Assembly: GCA_000310025.1 (NCBI GenBank)
Contig: FN649752.1
Span: forward strand, 993,138-1,013,638
From: Ectocarpus siliculosus
Lineage: Eukaryota > Sar > Phaeophyceae > Ectocarpales > Ectocarpaceae
Length of the DNA stretch: 20,501 nucleotides
Reading direction: 5' to 3'
Under the pieces are notes generated by a model. The model saw only the letters and a list, made by a program, of their open reading frames with translations, made no database searches and had not been told where the DNA came from. Below are positions 1 through 9,522 of the stretch, in pieces; the stretch's first letter is position 1, and every line of letters starts with the position of its first letter. Both the position numbers and the translations under genes were made by a program.

Positions 1-33
1 CTAAATCCTATATAATAAGGAAAAATAGAGTTT

Positions 34-93
34 ACTATGAACATATTGAAGCTTAAACAATAAACTATGAACATATTGAAGCTTAAACAATAA
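34..93. repeat. 30-bp tandem repeat, two copies
   Basis: Two identical 30-base units lie at 34-63 and 64-93, each starting actatgaaca and ending aaacaataa. They are AT-rich and abut the left window edge. With only two head-to-tail copies and no spacer, this is a simple local duplication, not a CRISPR array. Confidence 0.9.
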
Positions 94-2271
94 ACGCATT
101 GAACAAACTGGATTAAGCGCCCGAAAAAATGGCCGGGGCGGGGGGGGGGGGGGTAGTAGTACAACCAACGGATCCGCGAGCCCTCTTGGTCTTTTCGTAA
201 TAATCTCACTTCCTGTACGTAGGCAGTCCAGGACCCCGGATATCCGGAACAAAAAAGAAGGCGGGTCCACACGAGCGTTTCGCACTTACACAACGTACAC
301 GGGCGTAAAAACCGCGCGAGGTTTTCATGTTGAATATCGTTGAATTCATTGACGTCTACCAATCTTTGCCTTTGTGGTGCTTCATCGTCCCCCCTACTCT
401 AGTCCAGAGAATTCGCCGCAAAGGACAACAAAGCGAAGATTAAAAGTTTTGTATGATGTGTGACTCTGTGCCTGAAAATTTGGCACACAAATGAGTTAGT
501 TCACAATGTGTGCGTTTTCGTCCCATCCACTTGTATTGGTTCAGGTCTACACCTTCCGTATTTGTTTGACGCACCAGCCGGGACCACACAAGAGGGAGGT
601 AATCACATGATTTGATGCTCACCTTTTTTTCCCCCTGTGTTGCGTGCCTTCTTAAAAGCTACTTCATAGGACTATTTTCATTTTTCATTTCCTCCTCGTT
701 TCGGCATGTGTTTGCATCATCATCATTTTGGAGCTGCACAAAAAGAATCATGCAACGATGGCCCTGACAGTCCAGTCAATATTCACATCATCTATGCATA
801 CCGTGATCGATGTCTCCAACCTTGGCCAAGTGCAAGGGATAACTGGCCATAAGAAGCTACAATTTTGAAGGCATAATATTTCCAGCGGAGTTAACCGGCG
901 TTCCAGGATCCCCCCGCACGCCCCCCCTTGAGGCCGGTAGCAAATGTTCCACAAAAACGAAACCACAGATTTTCCCCGTGGCTGCTCACTTAGTCCATTG
1001 CATATTTCGAATACACGACGGGTTGGGTCAACTCGAACTCTCTTTCTTTTGGAAGATTTCCAAGCGTTCAACTTTCGTCGCAACGGCAAATAAACCCGCC
1101 GTTTGATGAGCCGGACTCTGAAAAATTGGCGTGCAGGGTACAACCTTTTGAAATCGAGATTTATGTTCTAGGAACAGGACCCTGGGTAACCATTGAAAGA
1201 AGAAAAAAAATATCAGAATGTCGATCGACCGTGAAAAGTAGTGCTGCCACCCAAAGAACATGTGCACCAATTTTTCAGGGTCTAACGTGACCACAGAATG
1301 CCTCCGTCAATTGGACTAGGAACACTAAGGTTGTCAGAAAGTTCTGGGCAGATATCAGCCTTTTCTTTTTGCGCAAAGACAGTGCCGACGACGACAACAC
1401 CAACAACTAAATTGTGGCAAAAACAATTCGTGGTGTGGAATGAACATTGTATGTCACCACAGACCATCAGCGGTGTACGCGCACCGTACAACCAAGTATT
1501 TCCTTCCAACAGCAGCCGAGCGGGAAAAAGAGTAAACATTGTACATTTTTTTTTCGCAAACGCCACGCTGAGGAGAGGGGTACCGAGAGCGAACACCGTA
1601 TCATCTATTCCAAACACGAAAAACACCATGAAGTGCCGGGCGGTTGGTGATGTACGCGTGGACTGACAACAGACCACGCATTTTCTTCACGGAGAACAAT
1701 ACATGTTGTAAGATCGAGAGAAAATGTCGCTCGTCATGCGCAACAAGGGAGTTTCACACGGGTTCTTCAAGTTCGAGGATCAACAAAAAAGGAGTTTCGT
1801 TAATGAAAAAAAAATTGAATGTCACCTCCTTGAACTCCAAGATCACTCTCAACAAGCAAATTTTTCGCAGCAGCAGCAGCAGTCTTTGCCGAAGATCAAA
1901 ATTATCCGAAAGAATATCGTGAAGAATTTGGGTGTGTGTGGAAAGCACGGCTTGAAAATCAATCGCACCTTATTTTTCTTGGCATTGAAAGACCTGTTCC
2001 AACCTCCGCTCCGTACCTTCTAGTTAGTATCCGCACTGGTTCAACTGGCGCAGACAACTTCCGTGGTCACAAGCAAATTATCCCCCCAAAGGATACAACA
2101 TGAACAATAATAAAGCACCAAAGAACAAGTTTGCTTAAGTCTTAAAAAAAAAAAGAACACGGAACGGTCCCAAAACCACCGGCGTTCTTCCGGCTTCTTG
2201 AAGGGCCCAGAAAATCAATACTAAACGCCACGAAGAAAATTCTCCGTAGTCTCGACATCCATTCCACGAGG
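94..2271. other. AT-richer flank without a recognisable gene
   Basis: No reading frame here resembles a known family, and base composition is lower in GC than the exons further right. A G14 run lies at 140-153. Short open frames on both strands (for example plus 1724-2023, Lys/Gln-rich) are AT-rich and overlap frames on the other strand. The part next to 2271 is probably 3' UTR of the minus-strand PSP1 gene. If that gene has further exons encoding the missing end of the PSP1 domain, they were not found here. Confidence 0.5.
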
Positions 2272-2367
2272 CTAGATACGCGTGGGGAGACGACAGCGAG
2301 CAAGGAAGGCGGCGGTGCCAGAGCGGGAATACTCAAGCACGAATAAAGCGACTTCTTCGTGGCGAGT
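2272..2367 (-). CDS. PSP1 gene, possible terminal exon
   Basis: Follows a T-rich acceptor (TCTTTTGCAG) 60 bases after the donor at 2427. It would add 31 residues (beginning TRHEEVALFVLEY) and stop at TAG 2274-2272. The intervening 60 bases contain no in-frame stop, so splicing or retention leads to the same stop. The tail does not match the rest of a PSP1 domain, so the true ending may differ. Confidence 0.4.
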   Translation of the reverse strand, partial: TRHEEVALFVLEYSRSGTAAFLARCRLPTRI

Positions 2368-5300
2368 CTGCAAAAGAAGTGGAGATGAAAAAAAAAAACA
2401 CATGTTTGACCCCCATTTTTCCCTTACCTTCTCGCGTAGCTGCTGGAGCTCCTCCGTGTTGGCCGGGCGCAGAATCCTCTTGATGGCCTTCACGGGGCAT
2501 GCCTCCTGCTGAGCCTCTTCTTCTTTTTTCCTCTGCTGCTGCTGTTGTTGCTGCTGCTGCTTGAGGCCGTTTCGTTCCCCGTCCGCCTGATAAAGGAGAG
2601 GGGGGGGGGGGGGCGATGCTTGGATGTGGCAAGATTGCGGGCATTGCGATCGCAGTGCCGGCCATCGTCAGAAAGAAGCACCAACGCCTTAACGTTGATT
2701 TCCACGGGCAAAGCGCGTAAAGAGCGTGAAACCGGTGTCCAGGCGTCCTGGTGCCGGAAGAAATGAAACGCGTGTGGCTCATGCGGGCATGTACAGCATG
2801 GCGACCACGGTTTCACCGCCTGCTATGCATACAGCGCGTACCACCCGTGACAAGATATTCATCGTTGTCGTTGCCCTTGCGTGGCTGCTATTGTTCCATA
2901 AACAAAAATTTCAACACCAGGTCGTTTCAGTCCGTTTACATACTAGAAACCTGTGTTGTTTTTTACGTGGTGTATGTACAAAGAACAATTGTCGGGGGGG
3001 GATGGGTTGCAGTTTCCGCATTTTGATTTTTTTTTGGGGGGGGGGGGGCTCGGGTTTGCCGCGAAGCCGAGGCTAAGGGCACGCCAAAGTACGGGGTTAA
3101 GGGCACGTCAAAATATGTCACCACGAATAGACAGCCAGCACCCGGGGAGAACCTGAGATCTCTAGCGTATCGGTGGTGGAAATCGCAATCGTTGGTCCCC
3201 CCCGTGCCCTCCTATTTGCGTCCTTGACAGGTCCAGTTTAACCTTCCTAATTACCAGAGCAACCGATCAGAGAAACGCCTCCCCCCGCTCGCCCTGCCTG
3301 GTTTAGTTGTTGGTTTGCCCCCCCCCCCCCAACTTGTCCCGCCCTAAATCAGCTGACATCCACGCGCGTGTGTGGGTTGCACTGTGTTCTGGAGGTCAAG
3401 GAAGAGACGTGGTTCGTAGAGGCACGGTGGGCAACGCAAAGTCGGAGTCCTTGTTTGTGGCAACATATTGCGAATTTCGCTCTGTTTGAGAGCGAACCAG
3501 CATAGTCAAACACTATCACGCTAGCGCTTACAAACGACCGCTGTCCGTAGAGACATCGATCGTGCCGAACGCAGGCAGGTGAAAGAAGAAGGGGATGTCA
3601 GCGAAAGGAACACGGGTTTGTTTAGCATGTGACGAAAACCAAACGGCAAGAGAAAAGCCAGGGAGGGGTTTGTCTTCCAAGAGTGAAGTAAAGGAATCCT
3701 ATATTCGTCTCTGATGGCCGGGCCAAACGACTCATCGGCAAGTATTGCCCCCCCCCCCGCCCCGCCTCGACTGCTCTTCATGTGTCCGCATTCCTGCCCC
3801 GCACAGATGGTGACCATATTGCTTACCTCAGCCTTCTTGGCCTTGCCCCGCTTCTTCTTGCTCTCCGAGCCTTCCCCGCCGCTGCCCCCTCCGCCGCCGT
3901 TCTCGGCAATCTTGGCGGCCTTCGCCATCTTTTCCTCCCGCAAGGCGTTCAGGTACTCCGACAGCGGCAGGCTGCGGTGGACGGTGCCTAGGTCCTCCCC
4001 GCGGTCGGCCTCCACCTACGGTGGTGGCCACCGCAAAGAAAAGACACAGCGGGGACAGGGGGGGAAAGAAGCTTTGTCGAAACAAACACCTGGTACGCAG
4101 CTACCCCCGGACGCCGGTGTTGATGTGCAATGTAGCATAGCACAGATTCAACGGCAAGGACACATCGCACAAGCTCTGGCCAGCACTCCAAGCACAACGT
4201 TTTCCCTCAACTGCATCTAGCGGCAACAGCAAAGCAATGATCTTATCTCGGGTTCCTGACACAAAAACTAGCTGAACTCACCTTCACGACGGTGCCGCAC
4301 GAGATACTCCTGGGGTCGAGGTTCTCCTCCGACAGGAACGTCCTGGTGGCCCGCTTGAACCTCACTTCGTACACCAGCGTGTCCGGGGTGGTGCCAGGCA
4401 GGCAATCGCCGTTCGCCGGACAGTCCGCGGCCGGGCACGCTCCCGCCGCCGCCGCCGCCGCCGCCGAGCCCGCCCGCGGTACCGCCAGCGCGGAGCCGCC
4501 GCGGCTGCCTAGGCAAGGGGGGGAGGACGACGCCGAGCTCGAGCGAGACGTGCGCGGCGTGTTGGTGCCTTCGTCGTTTCCGTCGCTACCGCTCCCCTTC
4601 CTTGACTGGCGGAGGTTGAAGTTTTGCAACCACTCCAGCGGGTTGTTGGGCGGCTGCAGTACCGTCGACGACGAGGGTCCGAACGCCGGAGACCTCGAAT
4701 GCATCGCCGCCGCCGCCGCCGCCGCCATGGGGTTTCCATCGTCGATGCCGCTCTTGGTGCAGGTATAGTCGGCGGCGGAGAGAGAAAAACTGTCGGCCCT
4801 TCCAAGCGTCGGGCAGCTCCCGCTCTCCGAGACCCCCCCCCCGTTGTCGATGTGCCGGTGTTTACTGCCGACCGTGGCGGGCAGCGGCTCCATGTTTGAC
4901 ATGTTGTTGGCAGCCACGCGGCGGCCGAACGCGTGGCCAACGCCACCATCCCTACCAGCGGAGACGGTGGAGACGGCCGGGCGGCGGTCAATCCGATTGT
5001 GGTGGTAGTGGTGGTGGAGGTGGCGTTGGCCGTGGTATGGAGCCGGCGCCCGCCGGGCCACGTTAAAGGCACCGCCTCCGCCACCGTTGGCGGTCTCGTT
5101 CTGCTGCGGCGGCTGCAGCGGCTGGTTCTGCTGCCCCAGGCGGCCGTTGAAGCCCTCCACAGCGAAGCTCCCGCTGCTGCTGCTGCCGGAGACGGTGCTG
5201 ATGCTGCTGCTGTCGCTCCGGCCGTGGTCGGCCCCCTGCCACCTCCCGCTGGCGTTCATGAACGCCACCGCCTCGTGGTGGGCGCGGGAGCTCTTGGAGA

Positions 5301-7129
5301 GCAGCGATTCCTCTCGGACCACGAGGCCGTCCGCGCGGTCGGTGCCGCCGACGTCTTGCGCCGGCACCACCAGGCCGGTCACGTTCGACACCGAAGGCCT
5401 CGTCCCCAGCGCGACCCGCAGCTGCTGCTCGCAGACGTCGTCGTACCCCTCTCCCGAGGACGACAGGCTGAAGGTGCTGTGCACAGTCCTGCCCGAGCGG
5501 GAGCTGAAGGTCGGCTGCAGGCGTTGTGTGGAAGAGGACATCCGCTGCCGGTGGAAGGATAGCGGCGGCGAAGAAGACGACGACGACGACGACTCGAGAG
5601 GGCACAAGGCCCTGTGGTGGGGAGGCCGGTGTTGGGGGTGAGCAGGGACCGGAGAAGTCATGCCCCGCATCTCCGAGCGATAGTGCCACCCGTCGCCGCT
5701 TTCGCCGATCAGCGCTGCGGCGGTAGTTGCGTCTTCTCCGTTGGAGCCGCTGGGGTGACACTGCTGGCGGCGTGAGAGATGCTGCTGCTGCTCAGTAGGA
5801 TACGTGGCGCCGCCAGTCAAAAAGTCGTCGCCGATGACATGTTCATGCCCCCTCGCAACCCTCCCTGCTGCCACCGGCGGAGCCGTCCTCCCCGCCCCTT
5901 CCCAATGGCAGGGTACTCCTGCTAGGAAGGATGATGCGGGCGAAGAGATCCGTTCCATGGGCTGCTCGAGAACCTTCCGAAATTCCCCCTCGCCCCTGTT
6001 GCTGCTGCTGCTGTTGGGGATGTTCCTGTCTGCCTGCTGCTGCTTCTGCGGCTGCTGTTGCTGCGCTGATGAGATTCTCGGCCGGCTGCCGCTCTGGCGA
6101 CGCTCAAACGAATTCTCTCTTGCGAGAGCAGTAAAGTAGCCGGGGGCAGAGCGCCCGACCCCGCCGCGACCCCCGCCGCCGCCGCCGCCACCGCCGTCGG
6201 CTTGCTGTTTCTCCTCGACGGTCTCCCATCCATGTTGCTGGCCGCCAAGAAACGCGCTGCCTCTCGGCATCGGACGGACGGTTCCTTCGTCGAGACCTGC
6301 TCCTTGAGACAGCGCCCTGCGCAGCGGCATGCCAAGGTCGTTGGAGTGCGACACCCCGCCCGACGTCTGGTCCCATCCGCTGCGAGAGCGCTGGAAAACG
6401 GGAAAGTCTCTTCCAGCATCTGGAGGATTCAGGTGGTGGGTGCATATGCAGTATACAAATGAAAGAGACGTTGACCTTTAGTGCGCGGTAGGAGAGGCCG
6501 AAAAAAGAATGGTTTGGAAATGTTCGTGGGAGCGGGCGCATCCAAAACCTCGGCCCGTTTGCTTGTGCTGCGAGTGGTTATTACCAAGGTAGATCACAGG
6601 ATGGAGCCAGTATGCCTACGGATTAAGCATGCCTGCCCGACCGGGGCATCGGGTGCCATCGGCAGCTGAAAAGGCGAAATACACGCATACACACACAGGA
6701 GACCACGCCCCGTGGCGAAACAAAGTTGGATTTCGATATCGATCGAGCGAAATTTACCGCCAGGTTATAAGGAAAAAGTAACTTACCCTGGGCGGCGGAC
6801 GTAGCAGCACAATAGCCTCCACTAGCCCCCGCCCCCTTCTCGGAAGAACCTGCAAGCGGATGGTAGTAGGTGTGCTGTTGGTGATGCTGTTGTTGACCGC
6901 CGCATTGCTGGGTAGGCGGCATAAAATTCGCGCTTTGTTCCCCGCCAGCAGCCTTGCGCGCTGGGTGACCAGAAAGTCCCTGCTGAAAATGTCTGCCTTC
7001 GTCCACCTCGTCGAAGACCGCACAGCAGCGTTGGTGCCTGTCCTCCAGGTGTGCCGCGTGCATCGATGAGCTCGCCCGCGTGGACGGGACACACTCTCCC
7101 GTGTTGAAATGGTCTTCCGTGACGCGCAT
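2272..7129 (-). CDS. PSP1 C-terminal domain protein, large low-complexity N-terminus (spliced)
   Basis: Proposed exons in transcript order are 7129-6787, 6419-4282, 4015-3827 and 2586-2428, then 2367-2272 (or an unspliced read-through from 2586 to 2272). Phases agree at every junction. The product is about 974 residues (994 if the last 60-base intron is retained). The first 790 or so residues are Ser, Gln, Gly, His and Ala rich. A PSP1 domain then starts with YEVRFKRATRTF, continues as TVVK joined to VEADRGEDLGTV across a splice, and resumes with KAIKRILRPANTEELQQLREK after a low-complexity insert of about 80 residues. PSP1 domains occur in yeast Psp1 and in bacterial YaaT/RicT, which acts with RNase Y and in phosphorelay control. 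No catalytic function can be assigned. The usual second half of the domain (a DAEY..FD and VDFREL-like stretch) was not found. The start codon is uncertain: 7129 is the first in-frame ATG, but the frame stays open upstream to about 7395. Confidence 0.8.
2428..2586 (-). CDS. PSP1 gene, exon with second conserved PSP1 block
   Basis: 53 codons from acceptor CAG|GCG. After a nine-Gln run and a charged stretch comes KAIKRILRPANTEELQQLREK, which resembles the conserved 'RxATxEDLxxL' helix of PSP1 domains. The possible donor at 2427 (AAG|GTAAGG) is good. The CAG/CAA run encoding Gln lies at 2532-2560. Confidence 0.8.
2587..3826 (-). other. PSP1 gene intron 3 (1240 bases)
   Basis: Donor GTAAGC. The acceptor CTTTATCAG follows a C14 run on the transcribed strand (plus-strand G run at 2600-2613). 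A G-rich tract on the transcript lies near the donor (C run on plus, about 3746-3760). No coding exon recognised inside. Confidence 0.75.
3068..3114. repeat. Degenerate ~23-bp tandem repeat
   Basis: Two adjacent copies share taagggcacg followed by c/t-caaa and a/g-ta, inside PSP1 intron 3. They follow a T-run and G-run at about 3026-3048. Origin unknown. Confidence 0.6.
3827..4015 (-). CDS. PSP1 gene, exon with VEADRGEDLGTV motif
   Basis: 63 codons, phase 0 at both ends. It opens with the most conserved PSP1 motif, VEADRGEDLGTV, then a helical stretch (LSEYLNALREEKMAKAAKIAE), a Gly/Ser run and a Lys-rich tail (KKKRGKAKKAE). Donor GTAAGC at 3826. The Gly/Lys part begins a lineage-specific insert between the two conserved blocks of the domain. 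Confidence 0.85.
4016..4281 (-). other. PSP1 gene intron 2 (266 bases)
   Basis: Donor GTGAGT, acceptor ACCGTAG. Phase 0. Its removal joins TVVK to VEADRGEDLG, recreating the hallmark PSP1 motif, which is strong evidence for both boundaries. Confidence 0.85.
4282..6419 (-). CDS. PSP1 gene, large low-complexity exon with start of PSP1 domain
   Basis: The exon encodes about 713 residues with no stop. It is Ser-rich, with Gln runs, a His-rich patch (HLHHHYHHN), a Gly run near 6173-6196, and Ala runs at 4705-4726 and 4444-4466. It ends with the conserved start of the PSP1 domain, YEVRFKRATRTFLSEENLD, then TVVK directly before a strong donor GTGAGT at 4281. The long N-terminus looks disordered. 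The several long open frames on the opposite strand over this exon are GC-rich shadows. Confidence 0.85.
4444..4466. repeat. (GCC)n trinucleotide run
   Basis: Plus-strand cgccgccg run, encoding an Ala run on the minus strand. Similar runs at 4705-4726 (Ala) and 6173-6196 (Gly). These are typical slippage-prone coding repeats. Confidence 0.85.
6420..6786 (-). other. PSP1 gene intron 1 (367 bases)
   Basis: Donor GTAAGT at 6786 and acceptor CCTCCAG ending at 6420. Joining the exons restores an Asp codon from G plus AT. An in-frame stop (TAA at 6480-6478) lies in the retained reading, which supports removal. Confidence 0.7.
6787..7129 (-). CDS. PSP1 gene, first coding exon (start uncertain)
   Basis: From ATG 7129 the exon encodes 114 residues plus one base, ending SAAQ before the donor G|GTAAGT. 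It is Gln/His rich near its end, like the next exon. The phase-1 end fits the acceptor at 6420. Upstream the frame is open and contains a possible acceptor (ending CCACAG before 7297), so this could be an internal exon with the true start further right. Confidence 0.6.
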
Positions 7130-8357
7130 TCCTGTGCTCCAACCGGCGTGCCAAGAGCAGAGGGCCGCGCGGCCGCGAGCCAGAACAAAAGAGTGAGGGT
7201 GGGAGTCGTTGGTGTTTTCTGTATCTGTCCGATGCTCCGCCTCCTTCCCGTGCCCCCGCCTTTCCTCCACCTTCTTCCCGGAGATGGCGAAGCACACCTG
7301 TGGCACGAAATTGAGGATGGGCGCCGCGATGTAGGTAGATTGTCGACGAACGATGGATGCTGGCGAGAGTTGATTTATTTTATTTAGTCACTCTTGGCAC
7401 ACGCGTGCAATTATTTTTAAGCGTGTTCAACCAGAGAGGAGGGAGAAAGGGAATGGGAGAAAGAGAGATGCAGAGACGGAGATGGAACATTGTAAAACTA
7501 CTGCTGAACAATACTAACCGGGGGACCTGTCCGTGGGAGGACAAACGCACGCGGCGCCAGCGATCGATCACCGCCGACTGCGTAAGGGTGGAACCTTGGT
7601 CGGGAAGTATTTTCGAGGATGACGTATACACAGAAGCTGGTAGCAGTGTGAACAAGGCGCCCACGGGAAAATGGGGCAGAGCTCCCTGGCCCCTTTGTGA
7701 TATTTCTTTGTAGACGTATTTGTCAAGATCCCGATCTTTGGCGAAAGCGGCAAGAGCACGTTTCCACCTGCTACCTTGTCCGCCGTACGTACTCTTTTTT
7801 CGGGCACAAAAGACCGCGGGCACGCAGAGCGAGCAGTGAATCCCTCGTACTTATAGTAGAGGGTGGAGGCACCGGGTGAAGCCGCATCAAGCACATGCAT
7901 GCATGGAAAATCTCTCCGCCATAGTTTGTTTTCAAATACTCCGGAGTAGTAGTCGTTTCCTAGTCCGCAGGTTTTTGGCACGGACGGATCATGTTGTTGC
8001 TAGACATCATCTGCAGAACGCGCCGTCACTTTTCAGGCCTTTTTTAGTTTTTTCTTGTGTGTGTGTGTTTTTTGAGTGTATGTACAGCTCAGTTCCATCA
8101 CAGGGAGAATAATCTGTGAGGCTGTGAGGGTTGTCCTAATCAAGAAGAGGATCTTCGAGTAAGGCACATGATGCCAGTCTACATGTAGAATATTTTCTGC
8201 TTTTGCAGAGCACACGGCGATGTTGTGCTTTAACATCATCACCGAGTCTCCTCTAGATAGAGGGGGGCGAGGCGGCTGTGCAACAGATGTATGTCCAGAT
8301 ACACAACGGTTCCATTTGGCACCTACAAGCTGCCATTGTCCCGACAAGAAAGGAGTT

Positions 8358-8434
8358 GTGTGTGTGTGTGTTTGTTATTAGCATCGACCGGGCTAACCGC
8401 GGCTTTATTACCAATCAATGAGAAGACATCAGTC
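8358..8434 (+). repeat. Dispersed repeat, copy 1
   Basis: A GT-dinucleotide stretch is followed by tttgtt, then gcatcgacc, then ggctaacc, then aatgagaag. The same order of blocks recurs at 17703-17763 in intron 9. Similarity was judged by eye. Confidence 0.5.
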
Positions 8435-9010
8435 AGTGTCTTAGTGCGGTGGAAAACACAAAATAAATGCTTCTATAGGCCACGATCTAGGACCCTGCGA
8501 CCGAGCAGCGTCACGGGGGAGTCTACGCTACTCTCCGGATTTTTAACAGATACCGCTGCTGTGTGTTTGTTTCATTCGAGCGGTCATGCGCTGCGCCGAA
8601 AAGATCCATTTTTTCCTTAGTCCCGTGCGCGTACGTTGTAAGTAGTCTAGGCTGCTGCTGTCAGTCGCTCGTGTTTCTGGTACCTCTTGTTTCTGGTACA
8701 ATAGCCAAGACCTCTTCTTCTCGCTGCTGTTCGTGTGAGTATACGTGGGTGCATAGGCACGAGGGAACCAGGAGGAAACACTGAAGTTCGAGCATTCAAA
8801 CACTGCACAGCCAGCGACACAGCAGTAGCTAGATATGCGTTCAAGAAGAAGGGATTTTTTGAGGTCCAACACAGAGCGGCAGACGACAGAATCCAATGAT
8901 GGGAGAAAAAAATAAATAAATATTAAATTAGGATGATTGTTGGGCGCGGTACGTGGAAGGTCGTCCGACCTCAACTTCAAGAAATGGGCTGACAATCGAG
9001 GCTCGCTCTA

Positions 9011-9015
<5 letters not shown>

Positions 9016-9079
<64 letters not shown>
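9016..9079 (+). repeat. (CT)32 microsatellite
   Basis: 64 bases of uninterrupted CT, 257 bases before the BRWD-like start codon, in its promoter or 5' UTR. CT-rich tracts near transcription starts can act as GAGA-type or pyrimidine-tract promoter elements, but that role is only an inference here. Confidence 0.95.
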
Positions 9080-9083
<4 letters not shown>

Positions 9084-9179
9084 CGGATCTCGGTAGGCAC
9101 AGAGGAGTGCGAACGACGATGTGGGAAGGCAGCACAGCCAGCCCCACCAGCCCCAGGTTTTGGATTTGATGTTTCTCGC

Positions 9180-9220
9180 GGTGATCCACGGGTCCCCCTG
9201 TAGGTGATCCACGGGTCCCC
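9180..9220 (+). repeat. 23-base tandem duplication in BRWD-like 5' region
   Basis: ggtgatccacgggtcccc occurs at 9180-9197 and again at 9203-9220, offset by 23 bases. Confidence 0.9.
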
Positions 9221-9336
9221 TCGTATAGCAGTCCCCAGTTGCAGTGTACGGAGCCTCAAGAGAGTGCGGTGCCGCTCTCGCTCTGTCTGCTCCTCAGCTG
9301 TCAGGTGTACAGCAGAAAGAGCCACCAATCGCAAGC

Positions 9337-9522
9337 ATGGATCAGTTAGTGGATCCCGGCGAGGCGGCAGATGGACCAGAAACGGCAGAGCCAGCCGCAG
9401 CTACGCCGGAACTGGCGGGCCCGGTGTCGGAGGAGTCGGCGGAGCTCTACTTCTTGATCGCTAACTTCCTCACCAACGCCTCCCAGTGTTCTCGCGCGGC
9501 GGCGGCGCTACGGCAAGAGCTG
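9337..9522 (+). CDS. BRWD-like exon 1 (residues 1-62)
   Basis: An acidic, Ala/Pro-rich lead, then AELYFLIANFLTNASQCSRA, matching the LisH-like helical start of PHIP/BRWD proteins. Donor CTG|GTACGG, phase 0. Ending here makes the spacing to exon 2 agree with animal PHIP. Confidence 0.85.

Larger units (their letters stand above)
7130..9336. other. Divergent intergenic region
   Basis: Separates the minus-strand PSP1 gene from the plus-strand BRWD-like gene. It should hold both promoters and 5' UTRs. Open frames here (for example minus 7568-7981) show no recognisable family. A stop (TAG at 9226) lies in frame upstream of the BRWD-like ATG. It contains GT-rich stretches, a dispersed repeat, a (CT)32 microsatellite and a 23-bp duplication, listed separately. 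The end next to 7130 may be coding if the PSP1 gene starts further upstream. Confidence 0.6.

Noticed and set aside
34-93. Possible CRISPR-like repeat
   Set aside because: Only two abutting copies with no spacers, in a eukaryotic context.
748-1143. Minus-strand 131-codon frame as a missing PSP1 exon
   Set aside because: It contains no resemblance to the second half of a PSP1 domain, and no convincing acceptor in the right phase was seen.
1724-2023. Plus-strand Lys/Gln-rich open frame of 99 codons
   Set aside because: AT-rich with no family resemblance or supported splice partners. Composition is unlike the exons of the window.
3714-4220. Plus-strand open frame of 168 codons
   Set aside because: It lies opposite the exon encoding VEADRGEDLGTV and its flanking introns. 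Pro/Leu-rich composition mirrors the Gly/Lys codons of the true strand.
4933-5761. Long open frames on plus (4933-5562) and in a second minus frame (5063-5761) over the PSP1 exon
   Set aside because: They overlap the 713-codon exon whose frame leads into the PSP1 motif. Absence of stops follows from high GC and CAG/GCC repeats.
8928-9334. Arg-Glu or Ser-Leu repeat proteins across the CT tract
   Set aside because: They are translations of a pure dinucleotide repeat and have no other support.
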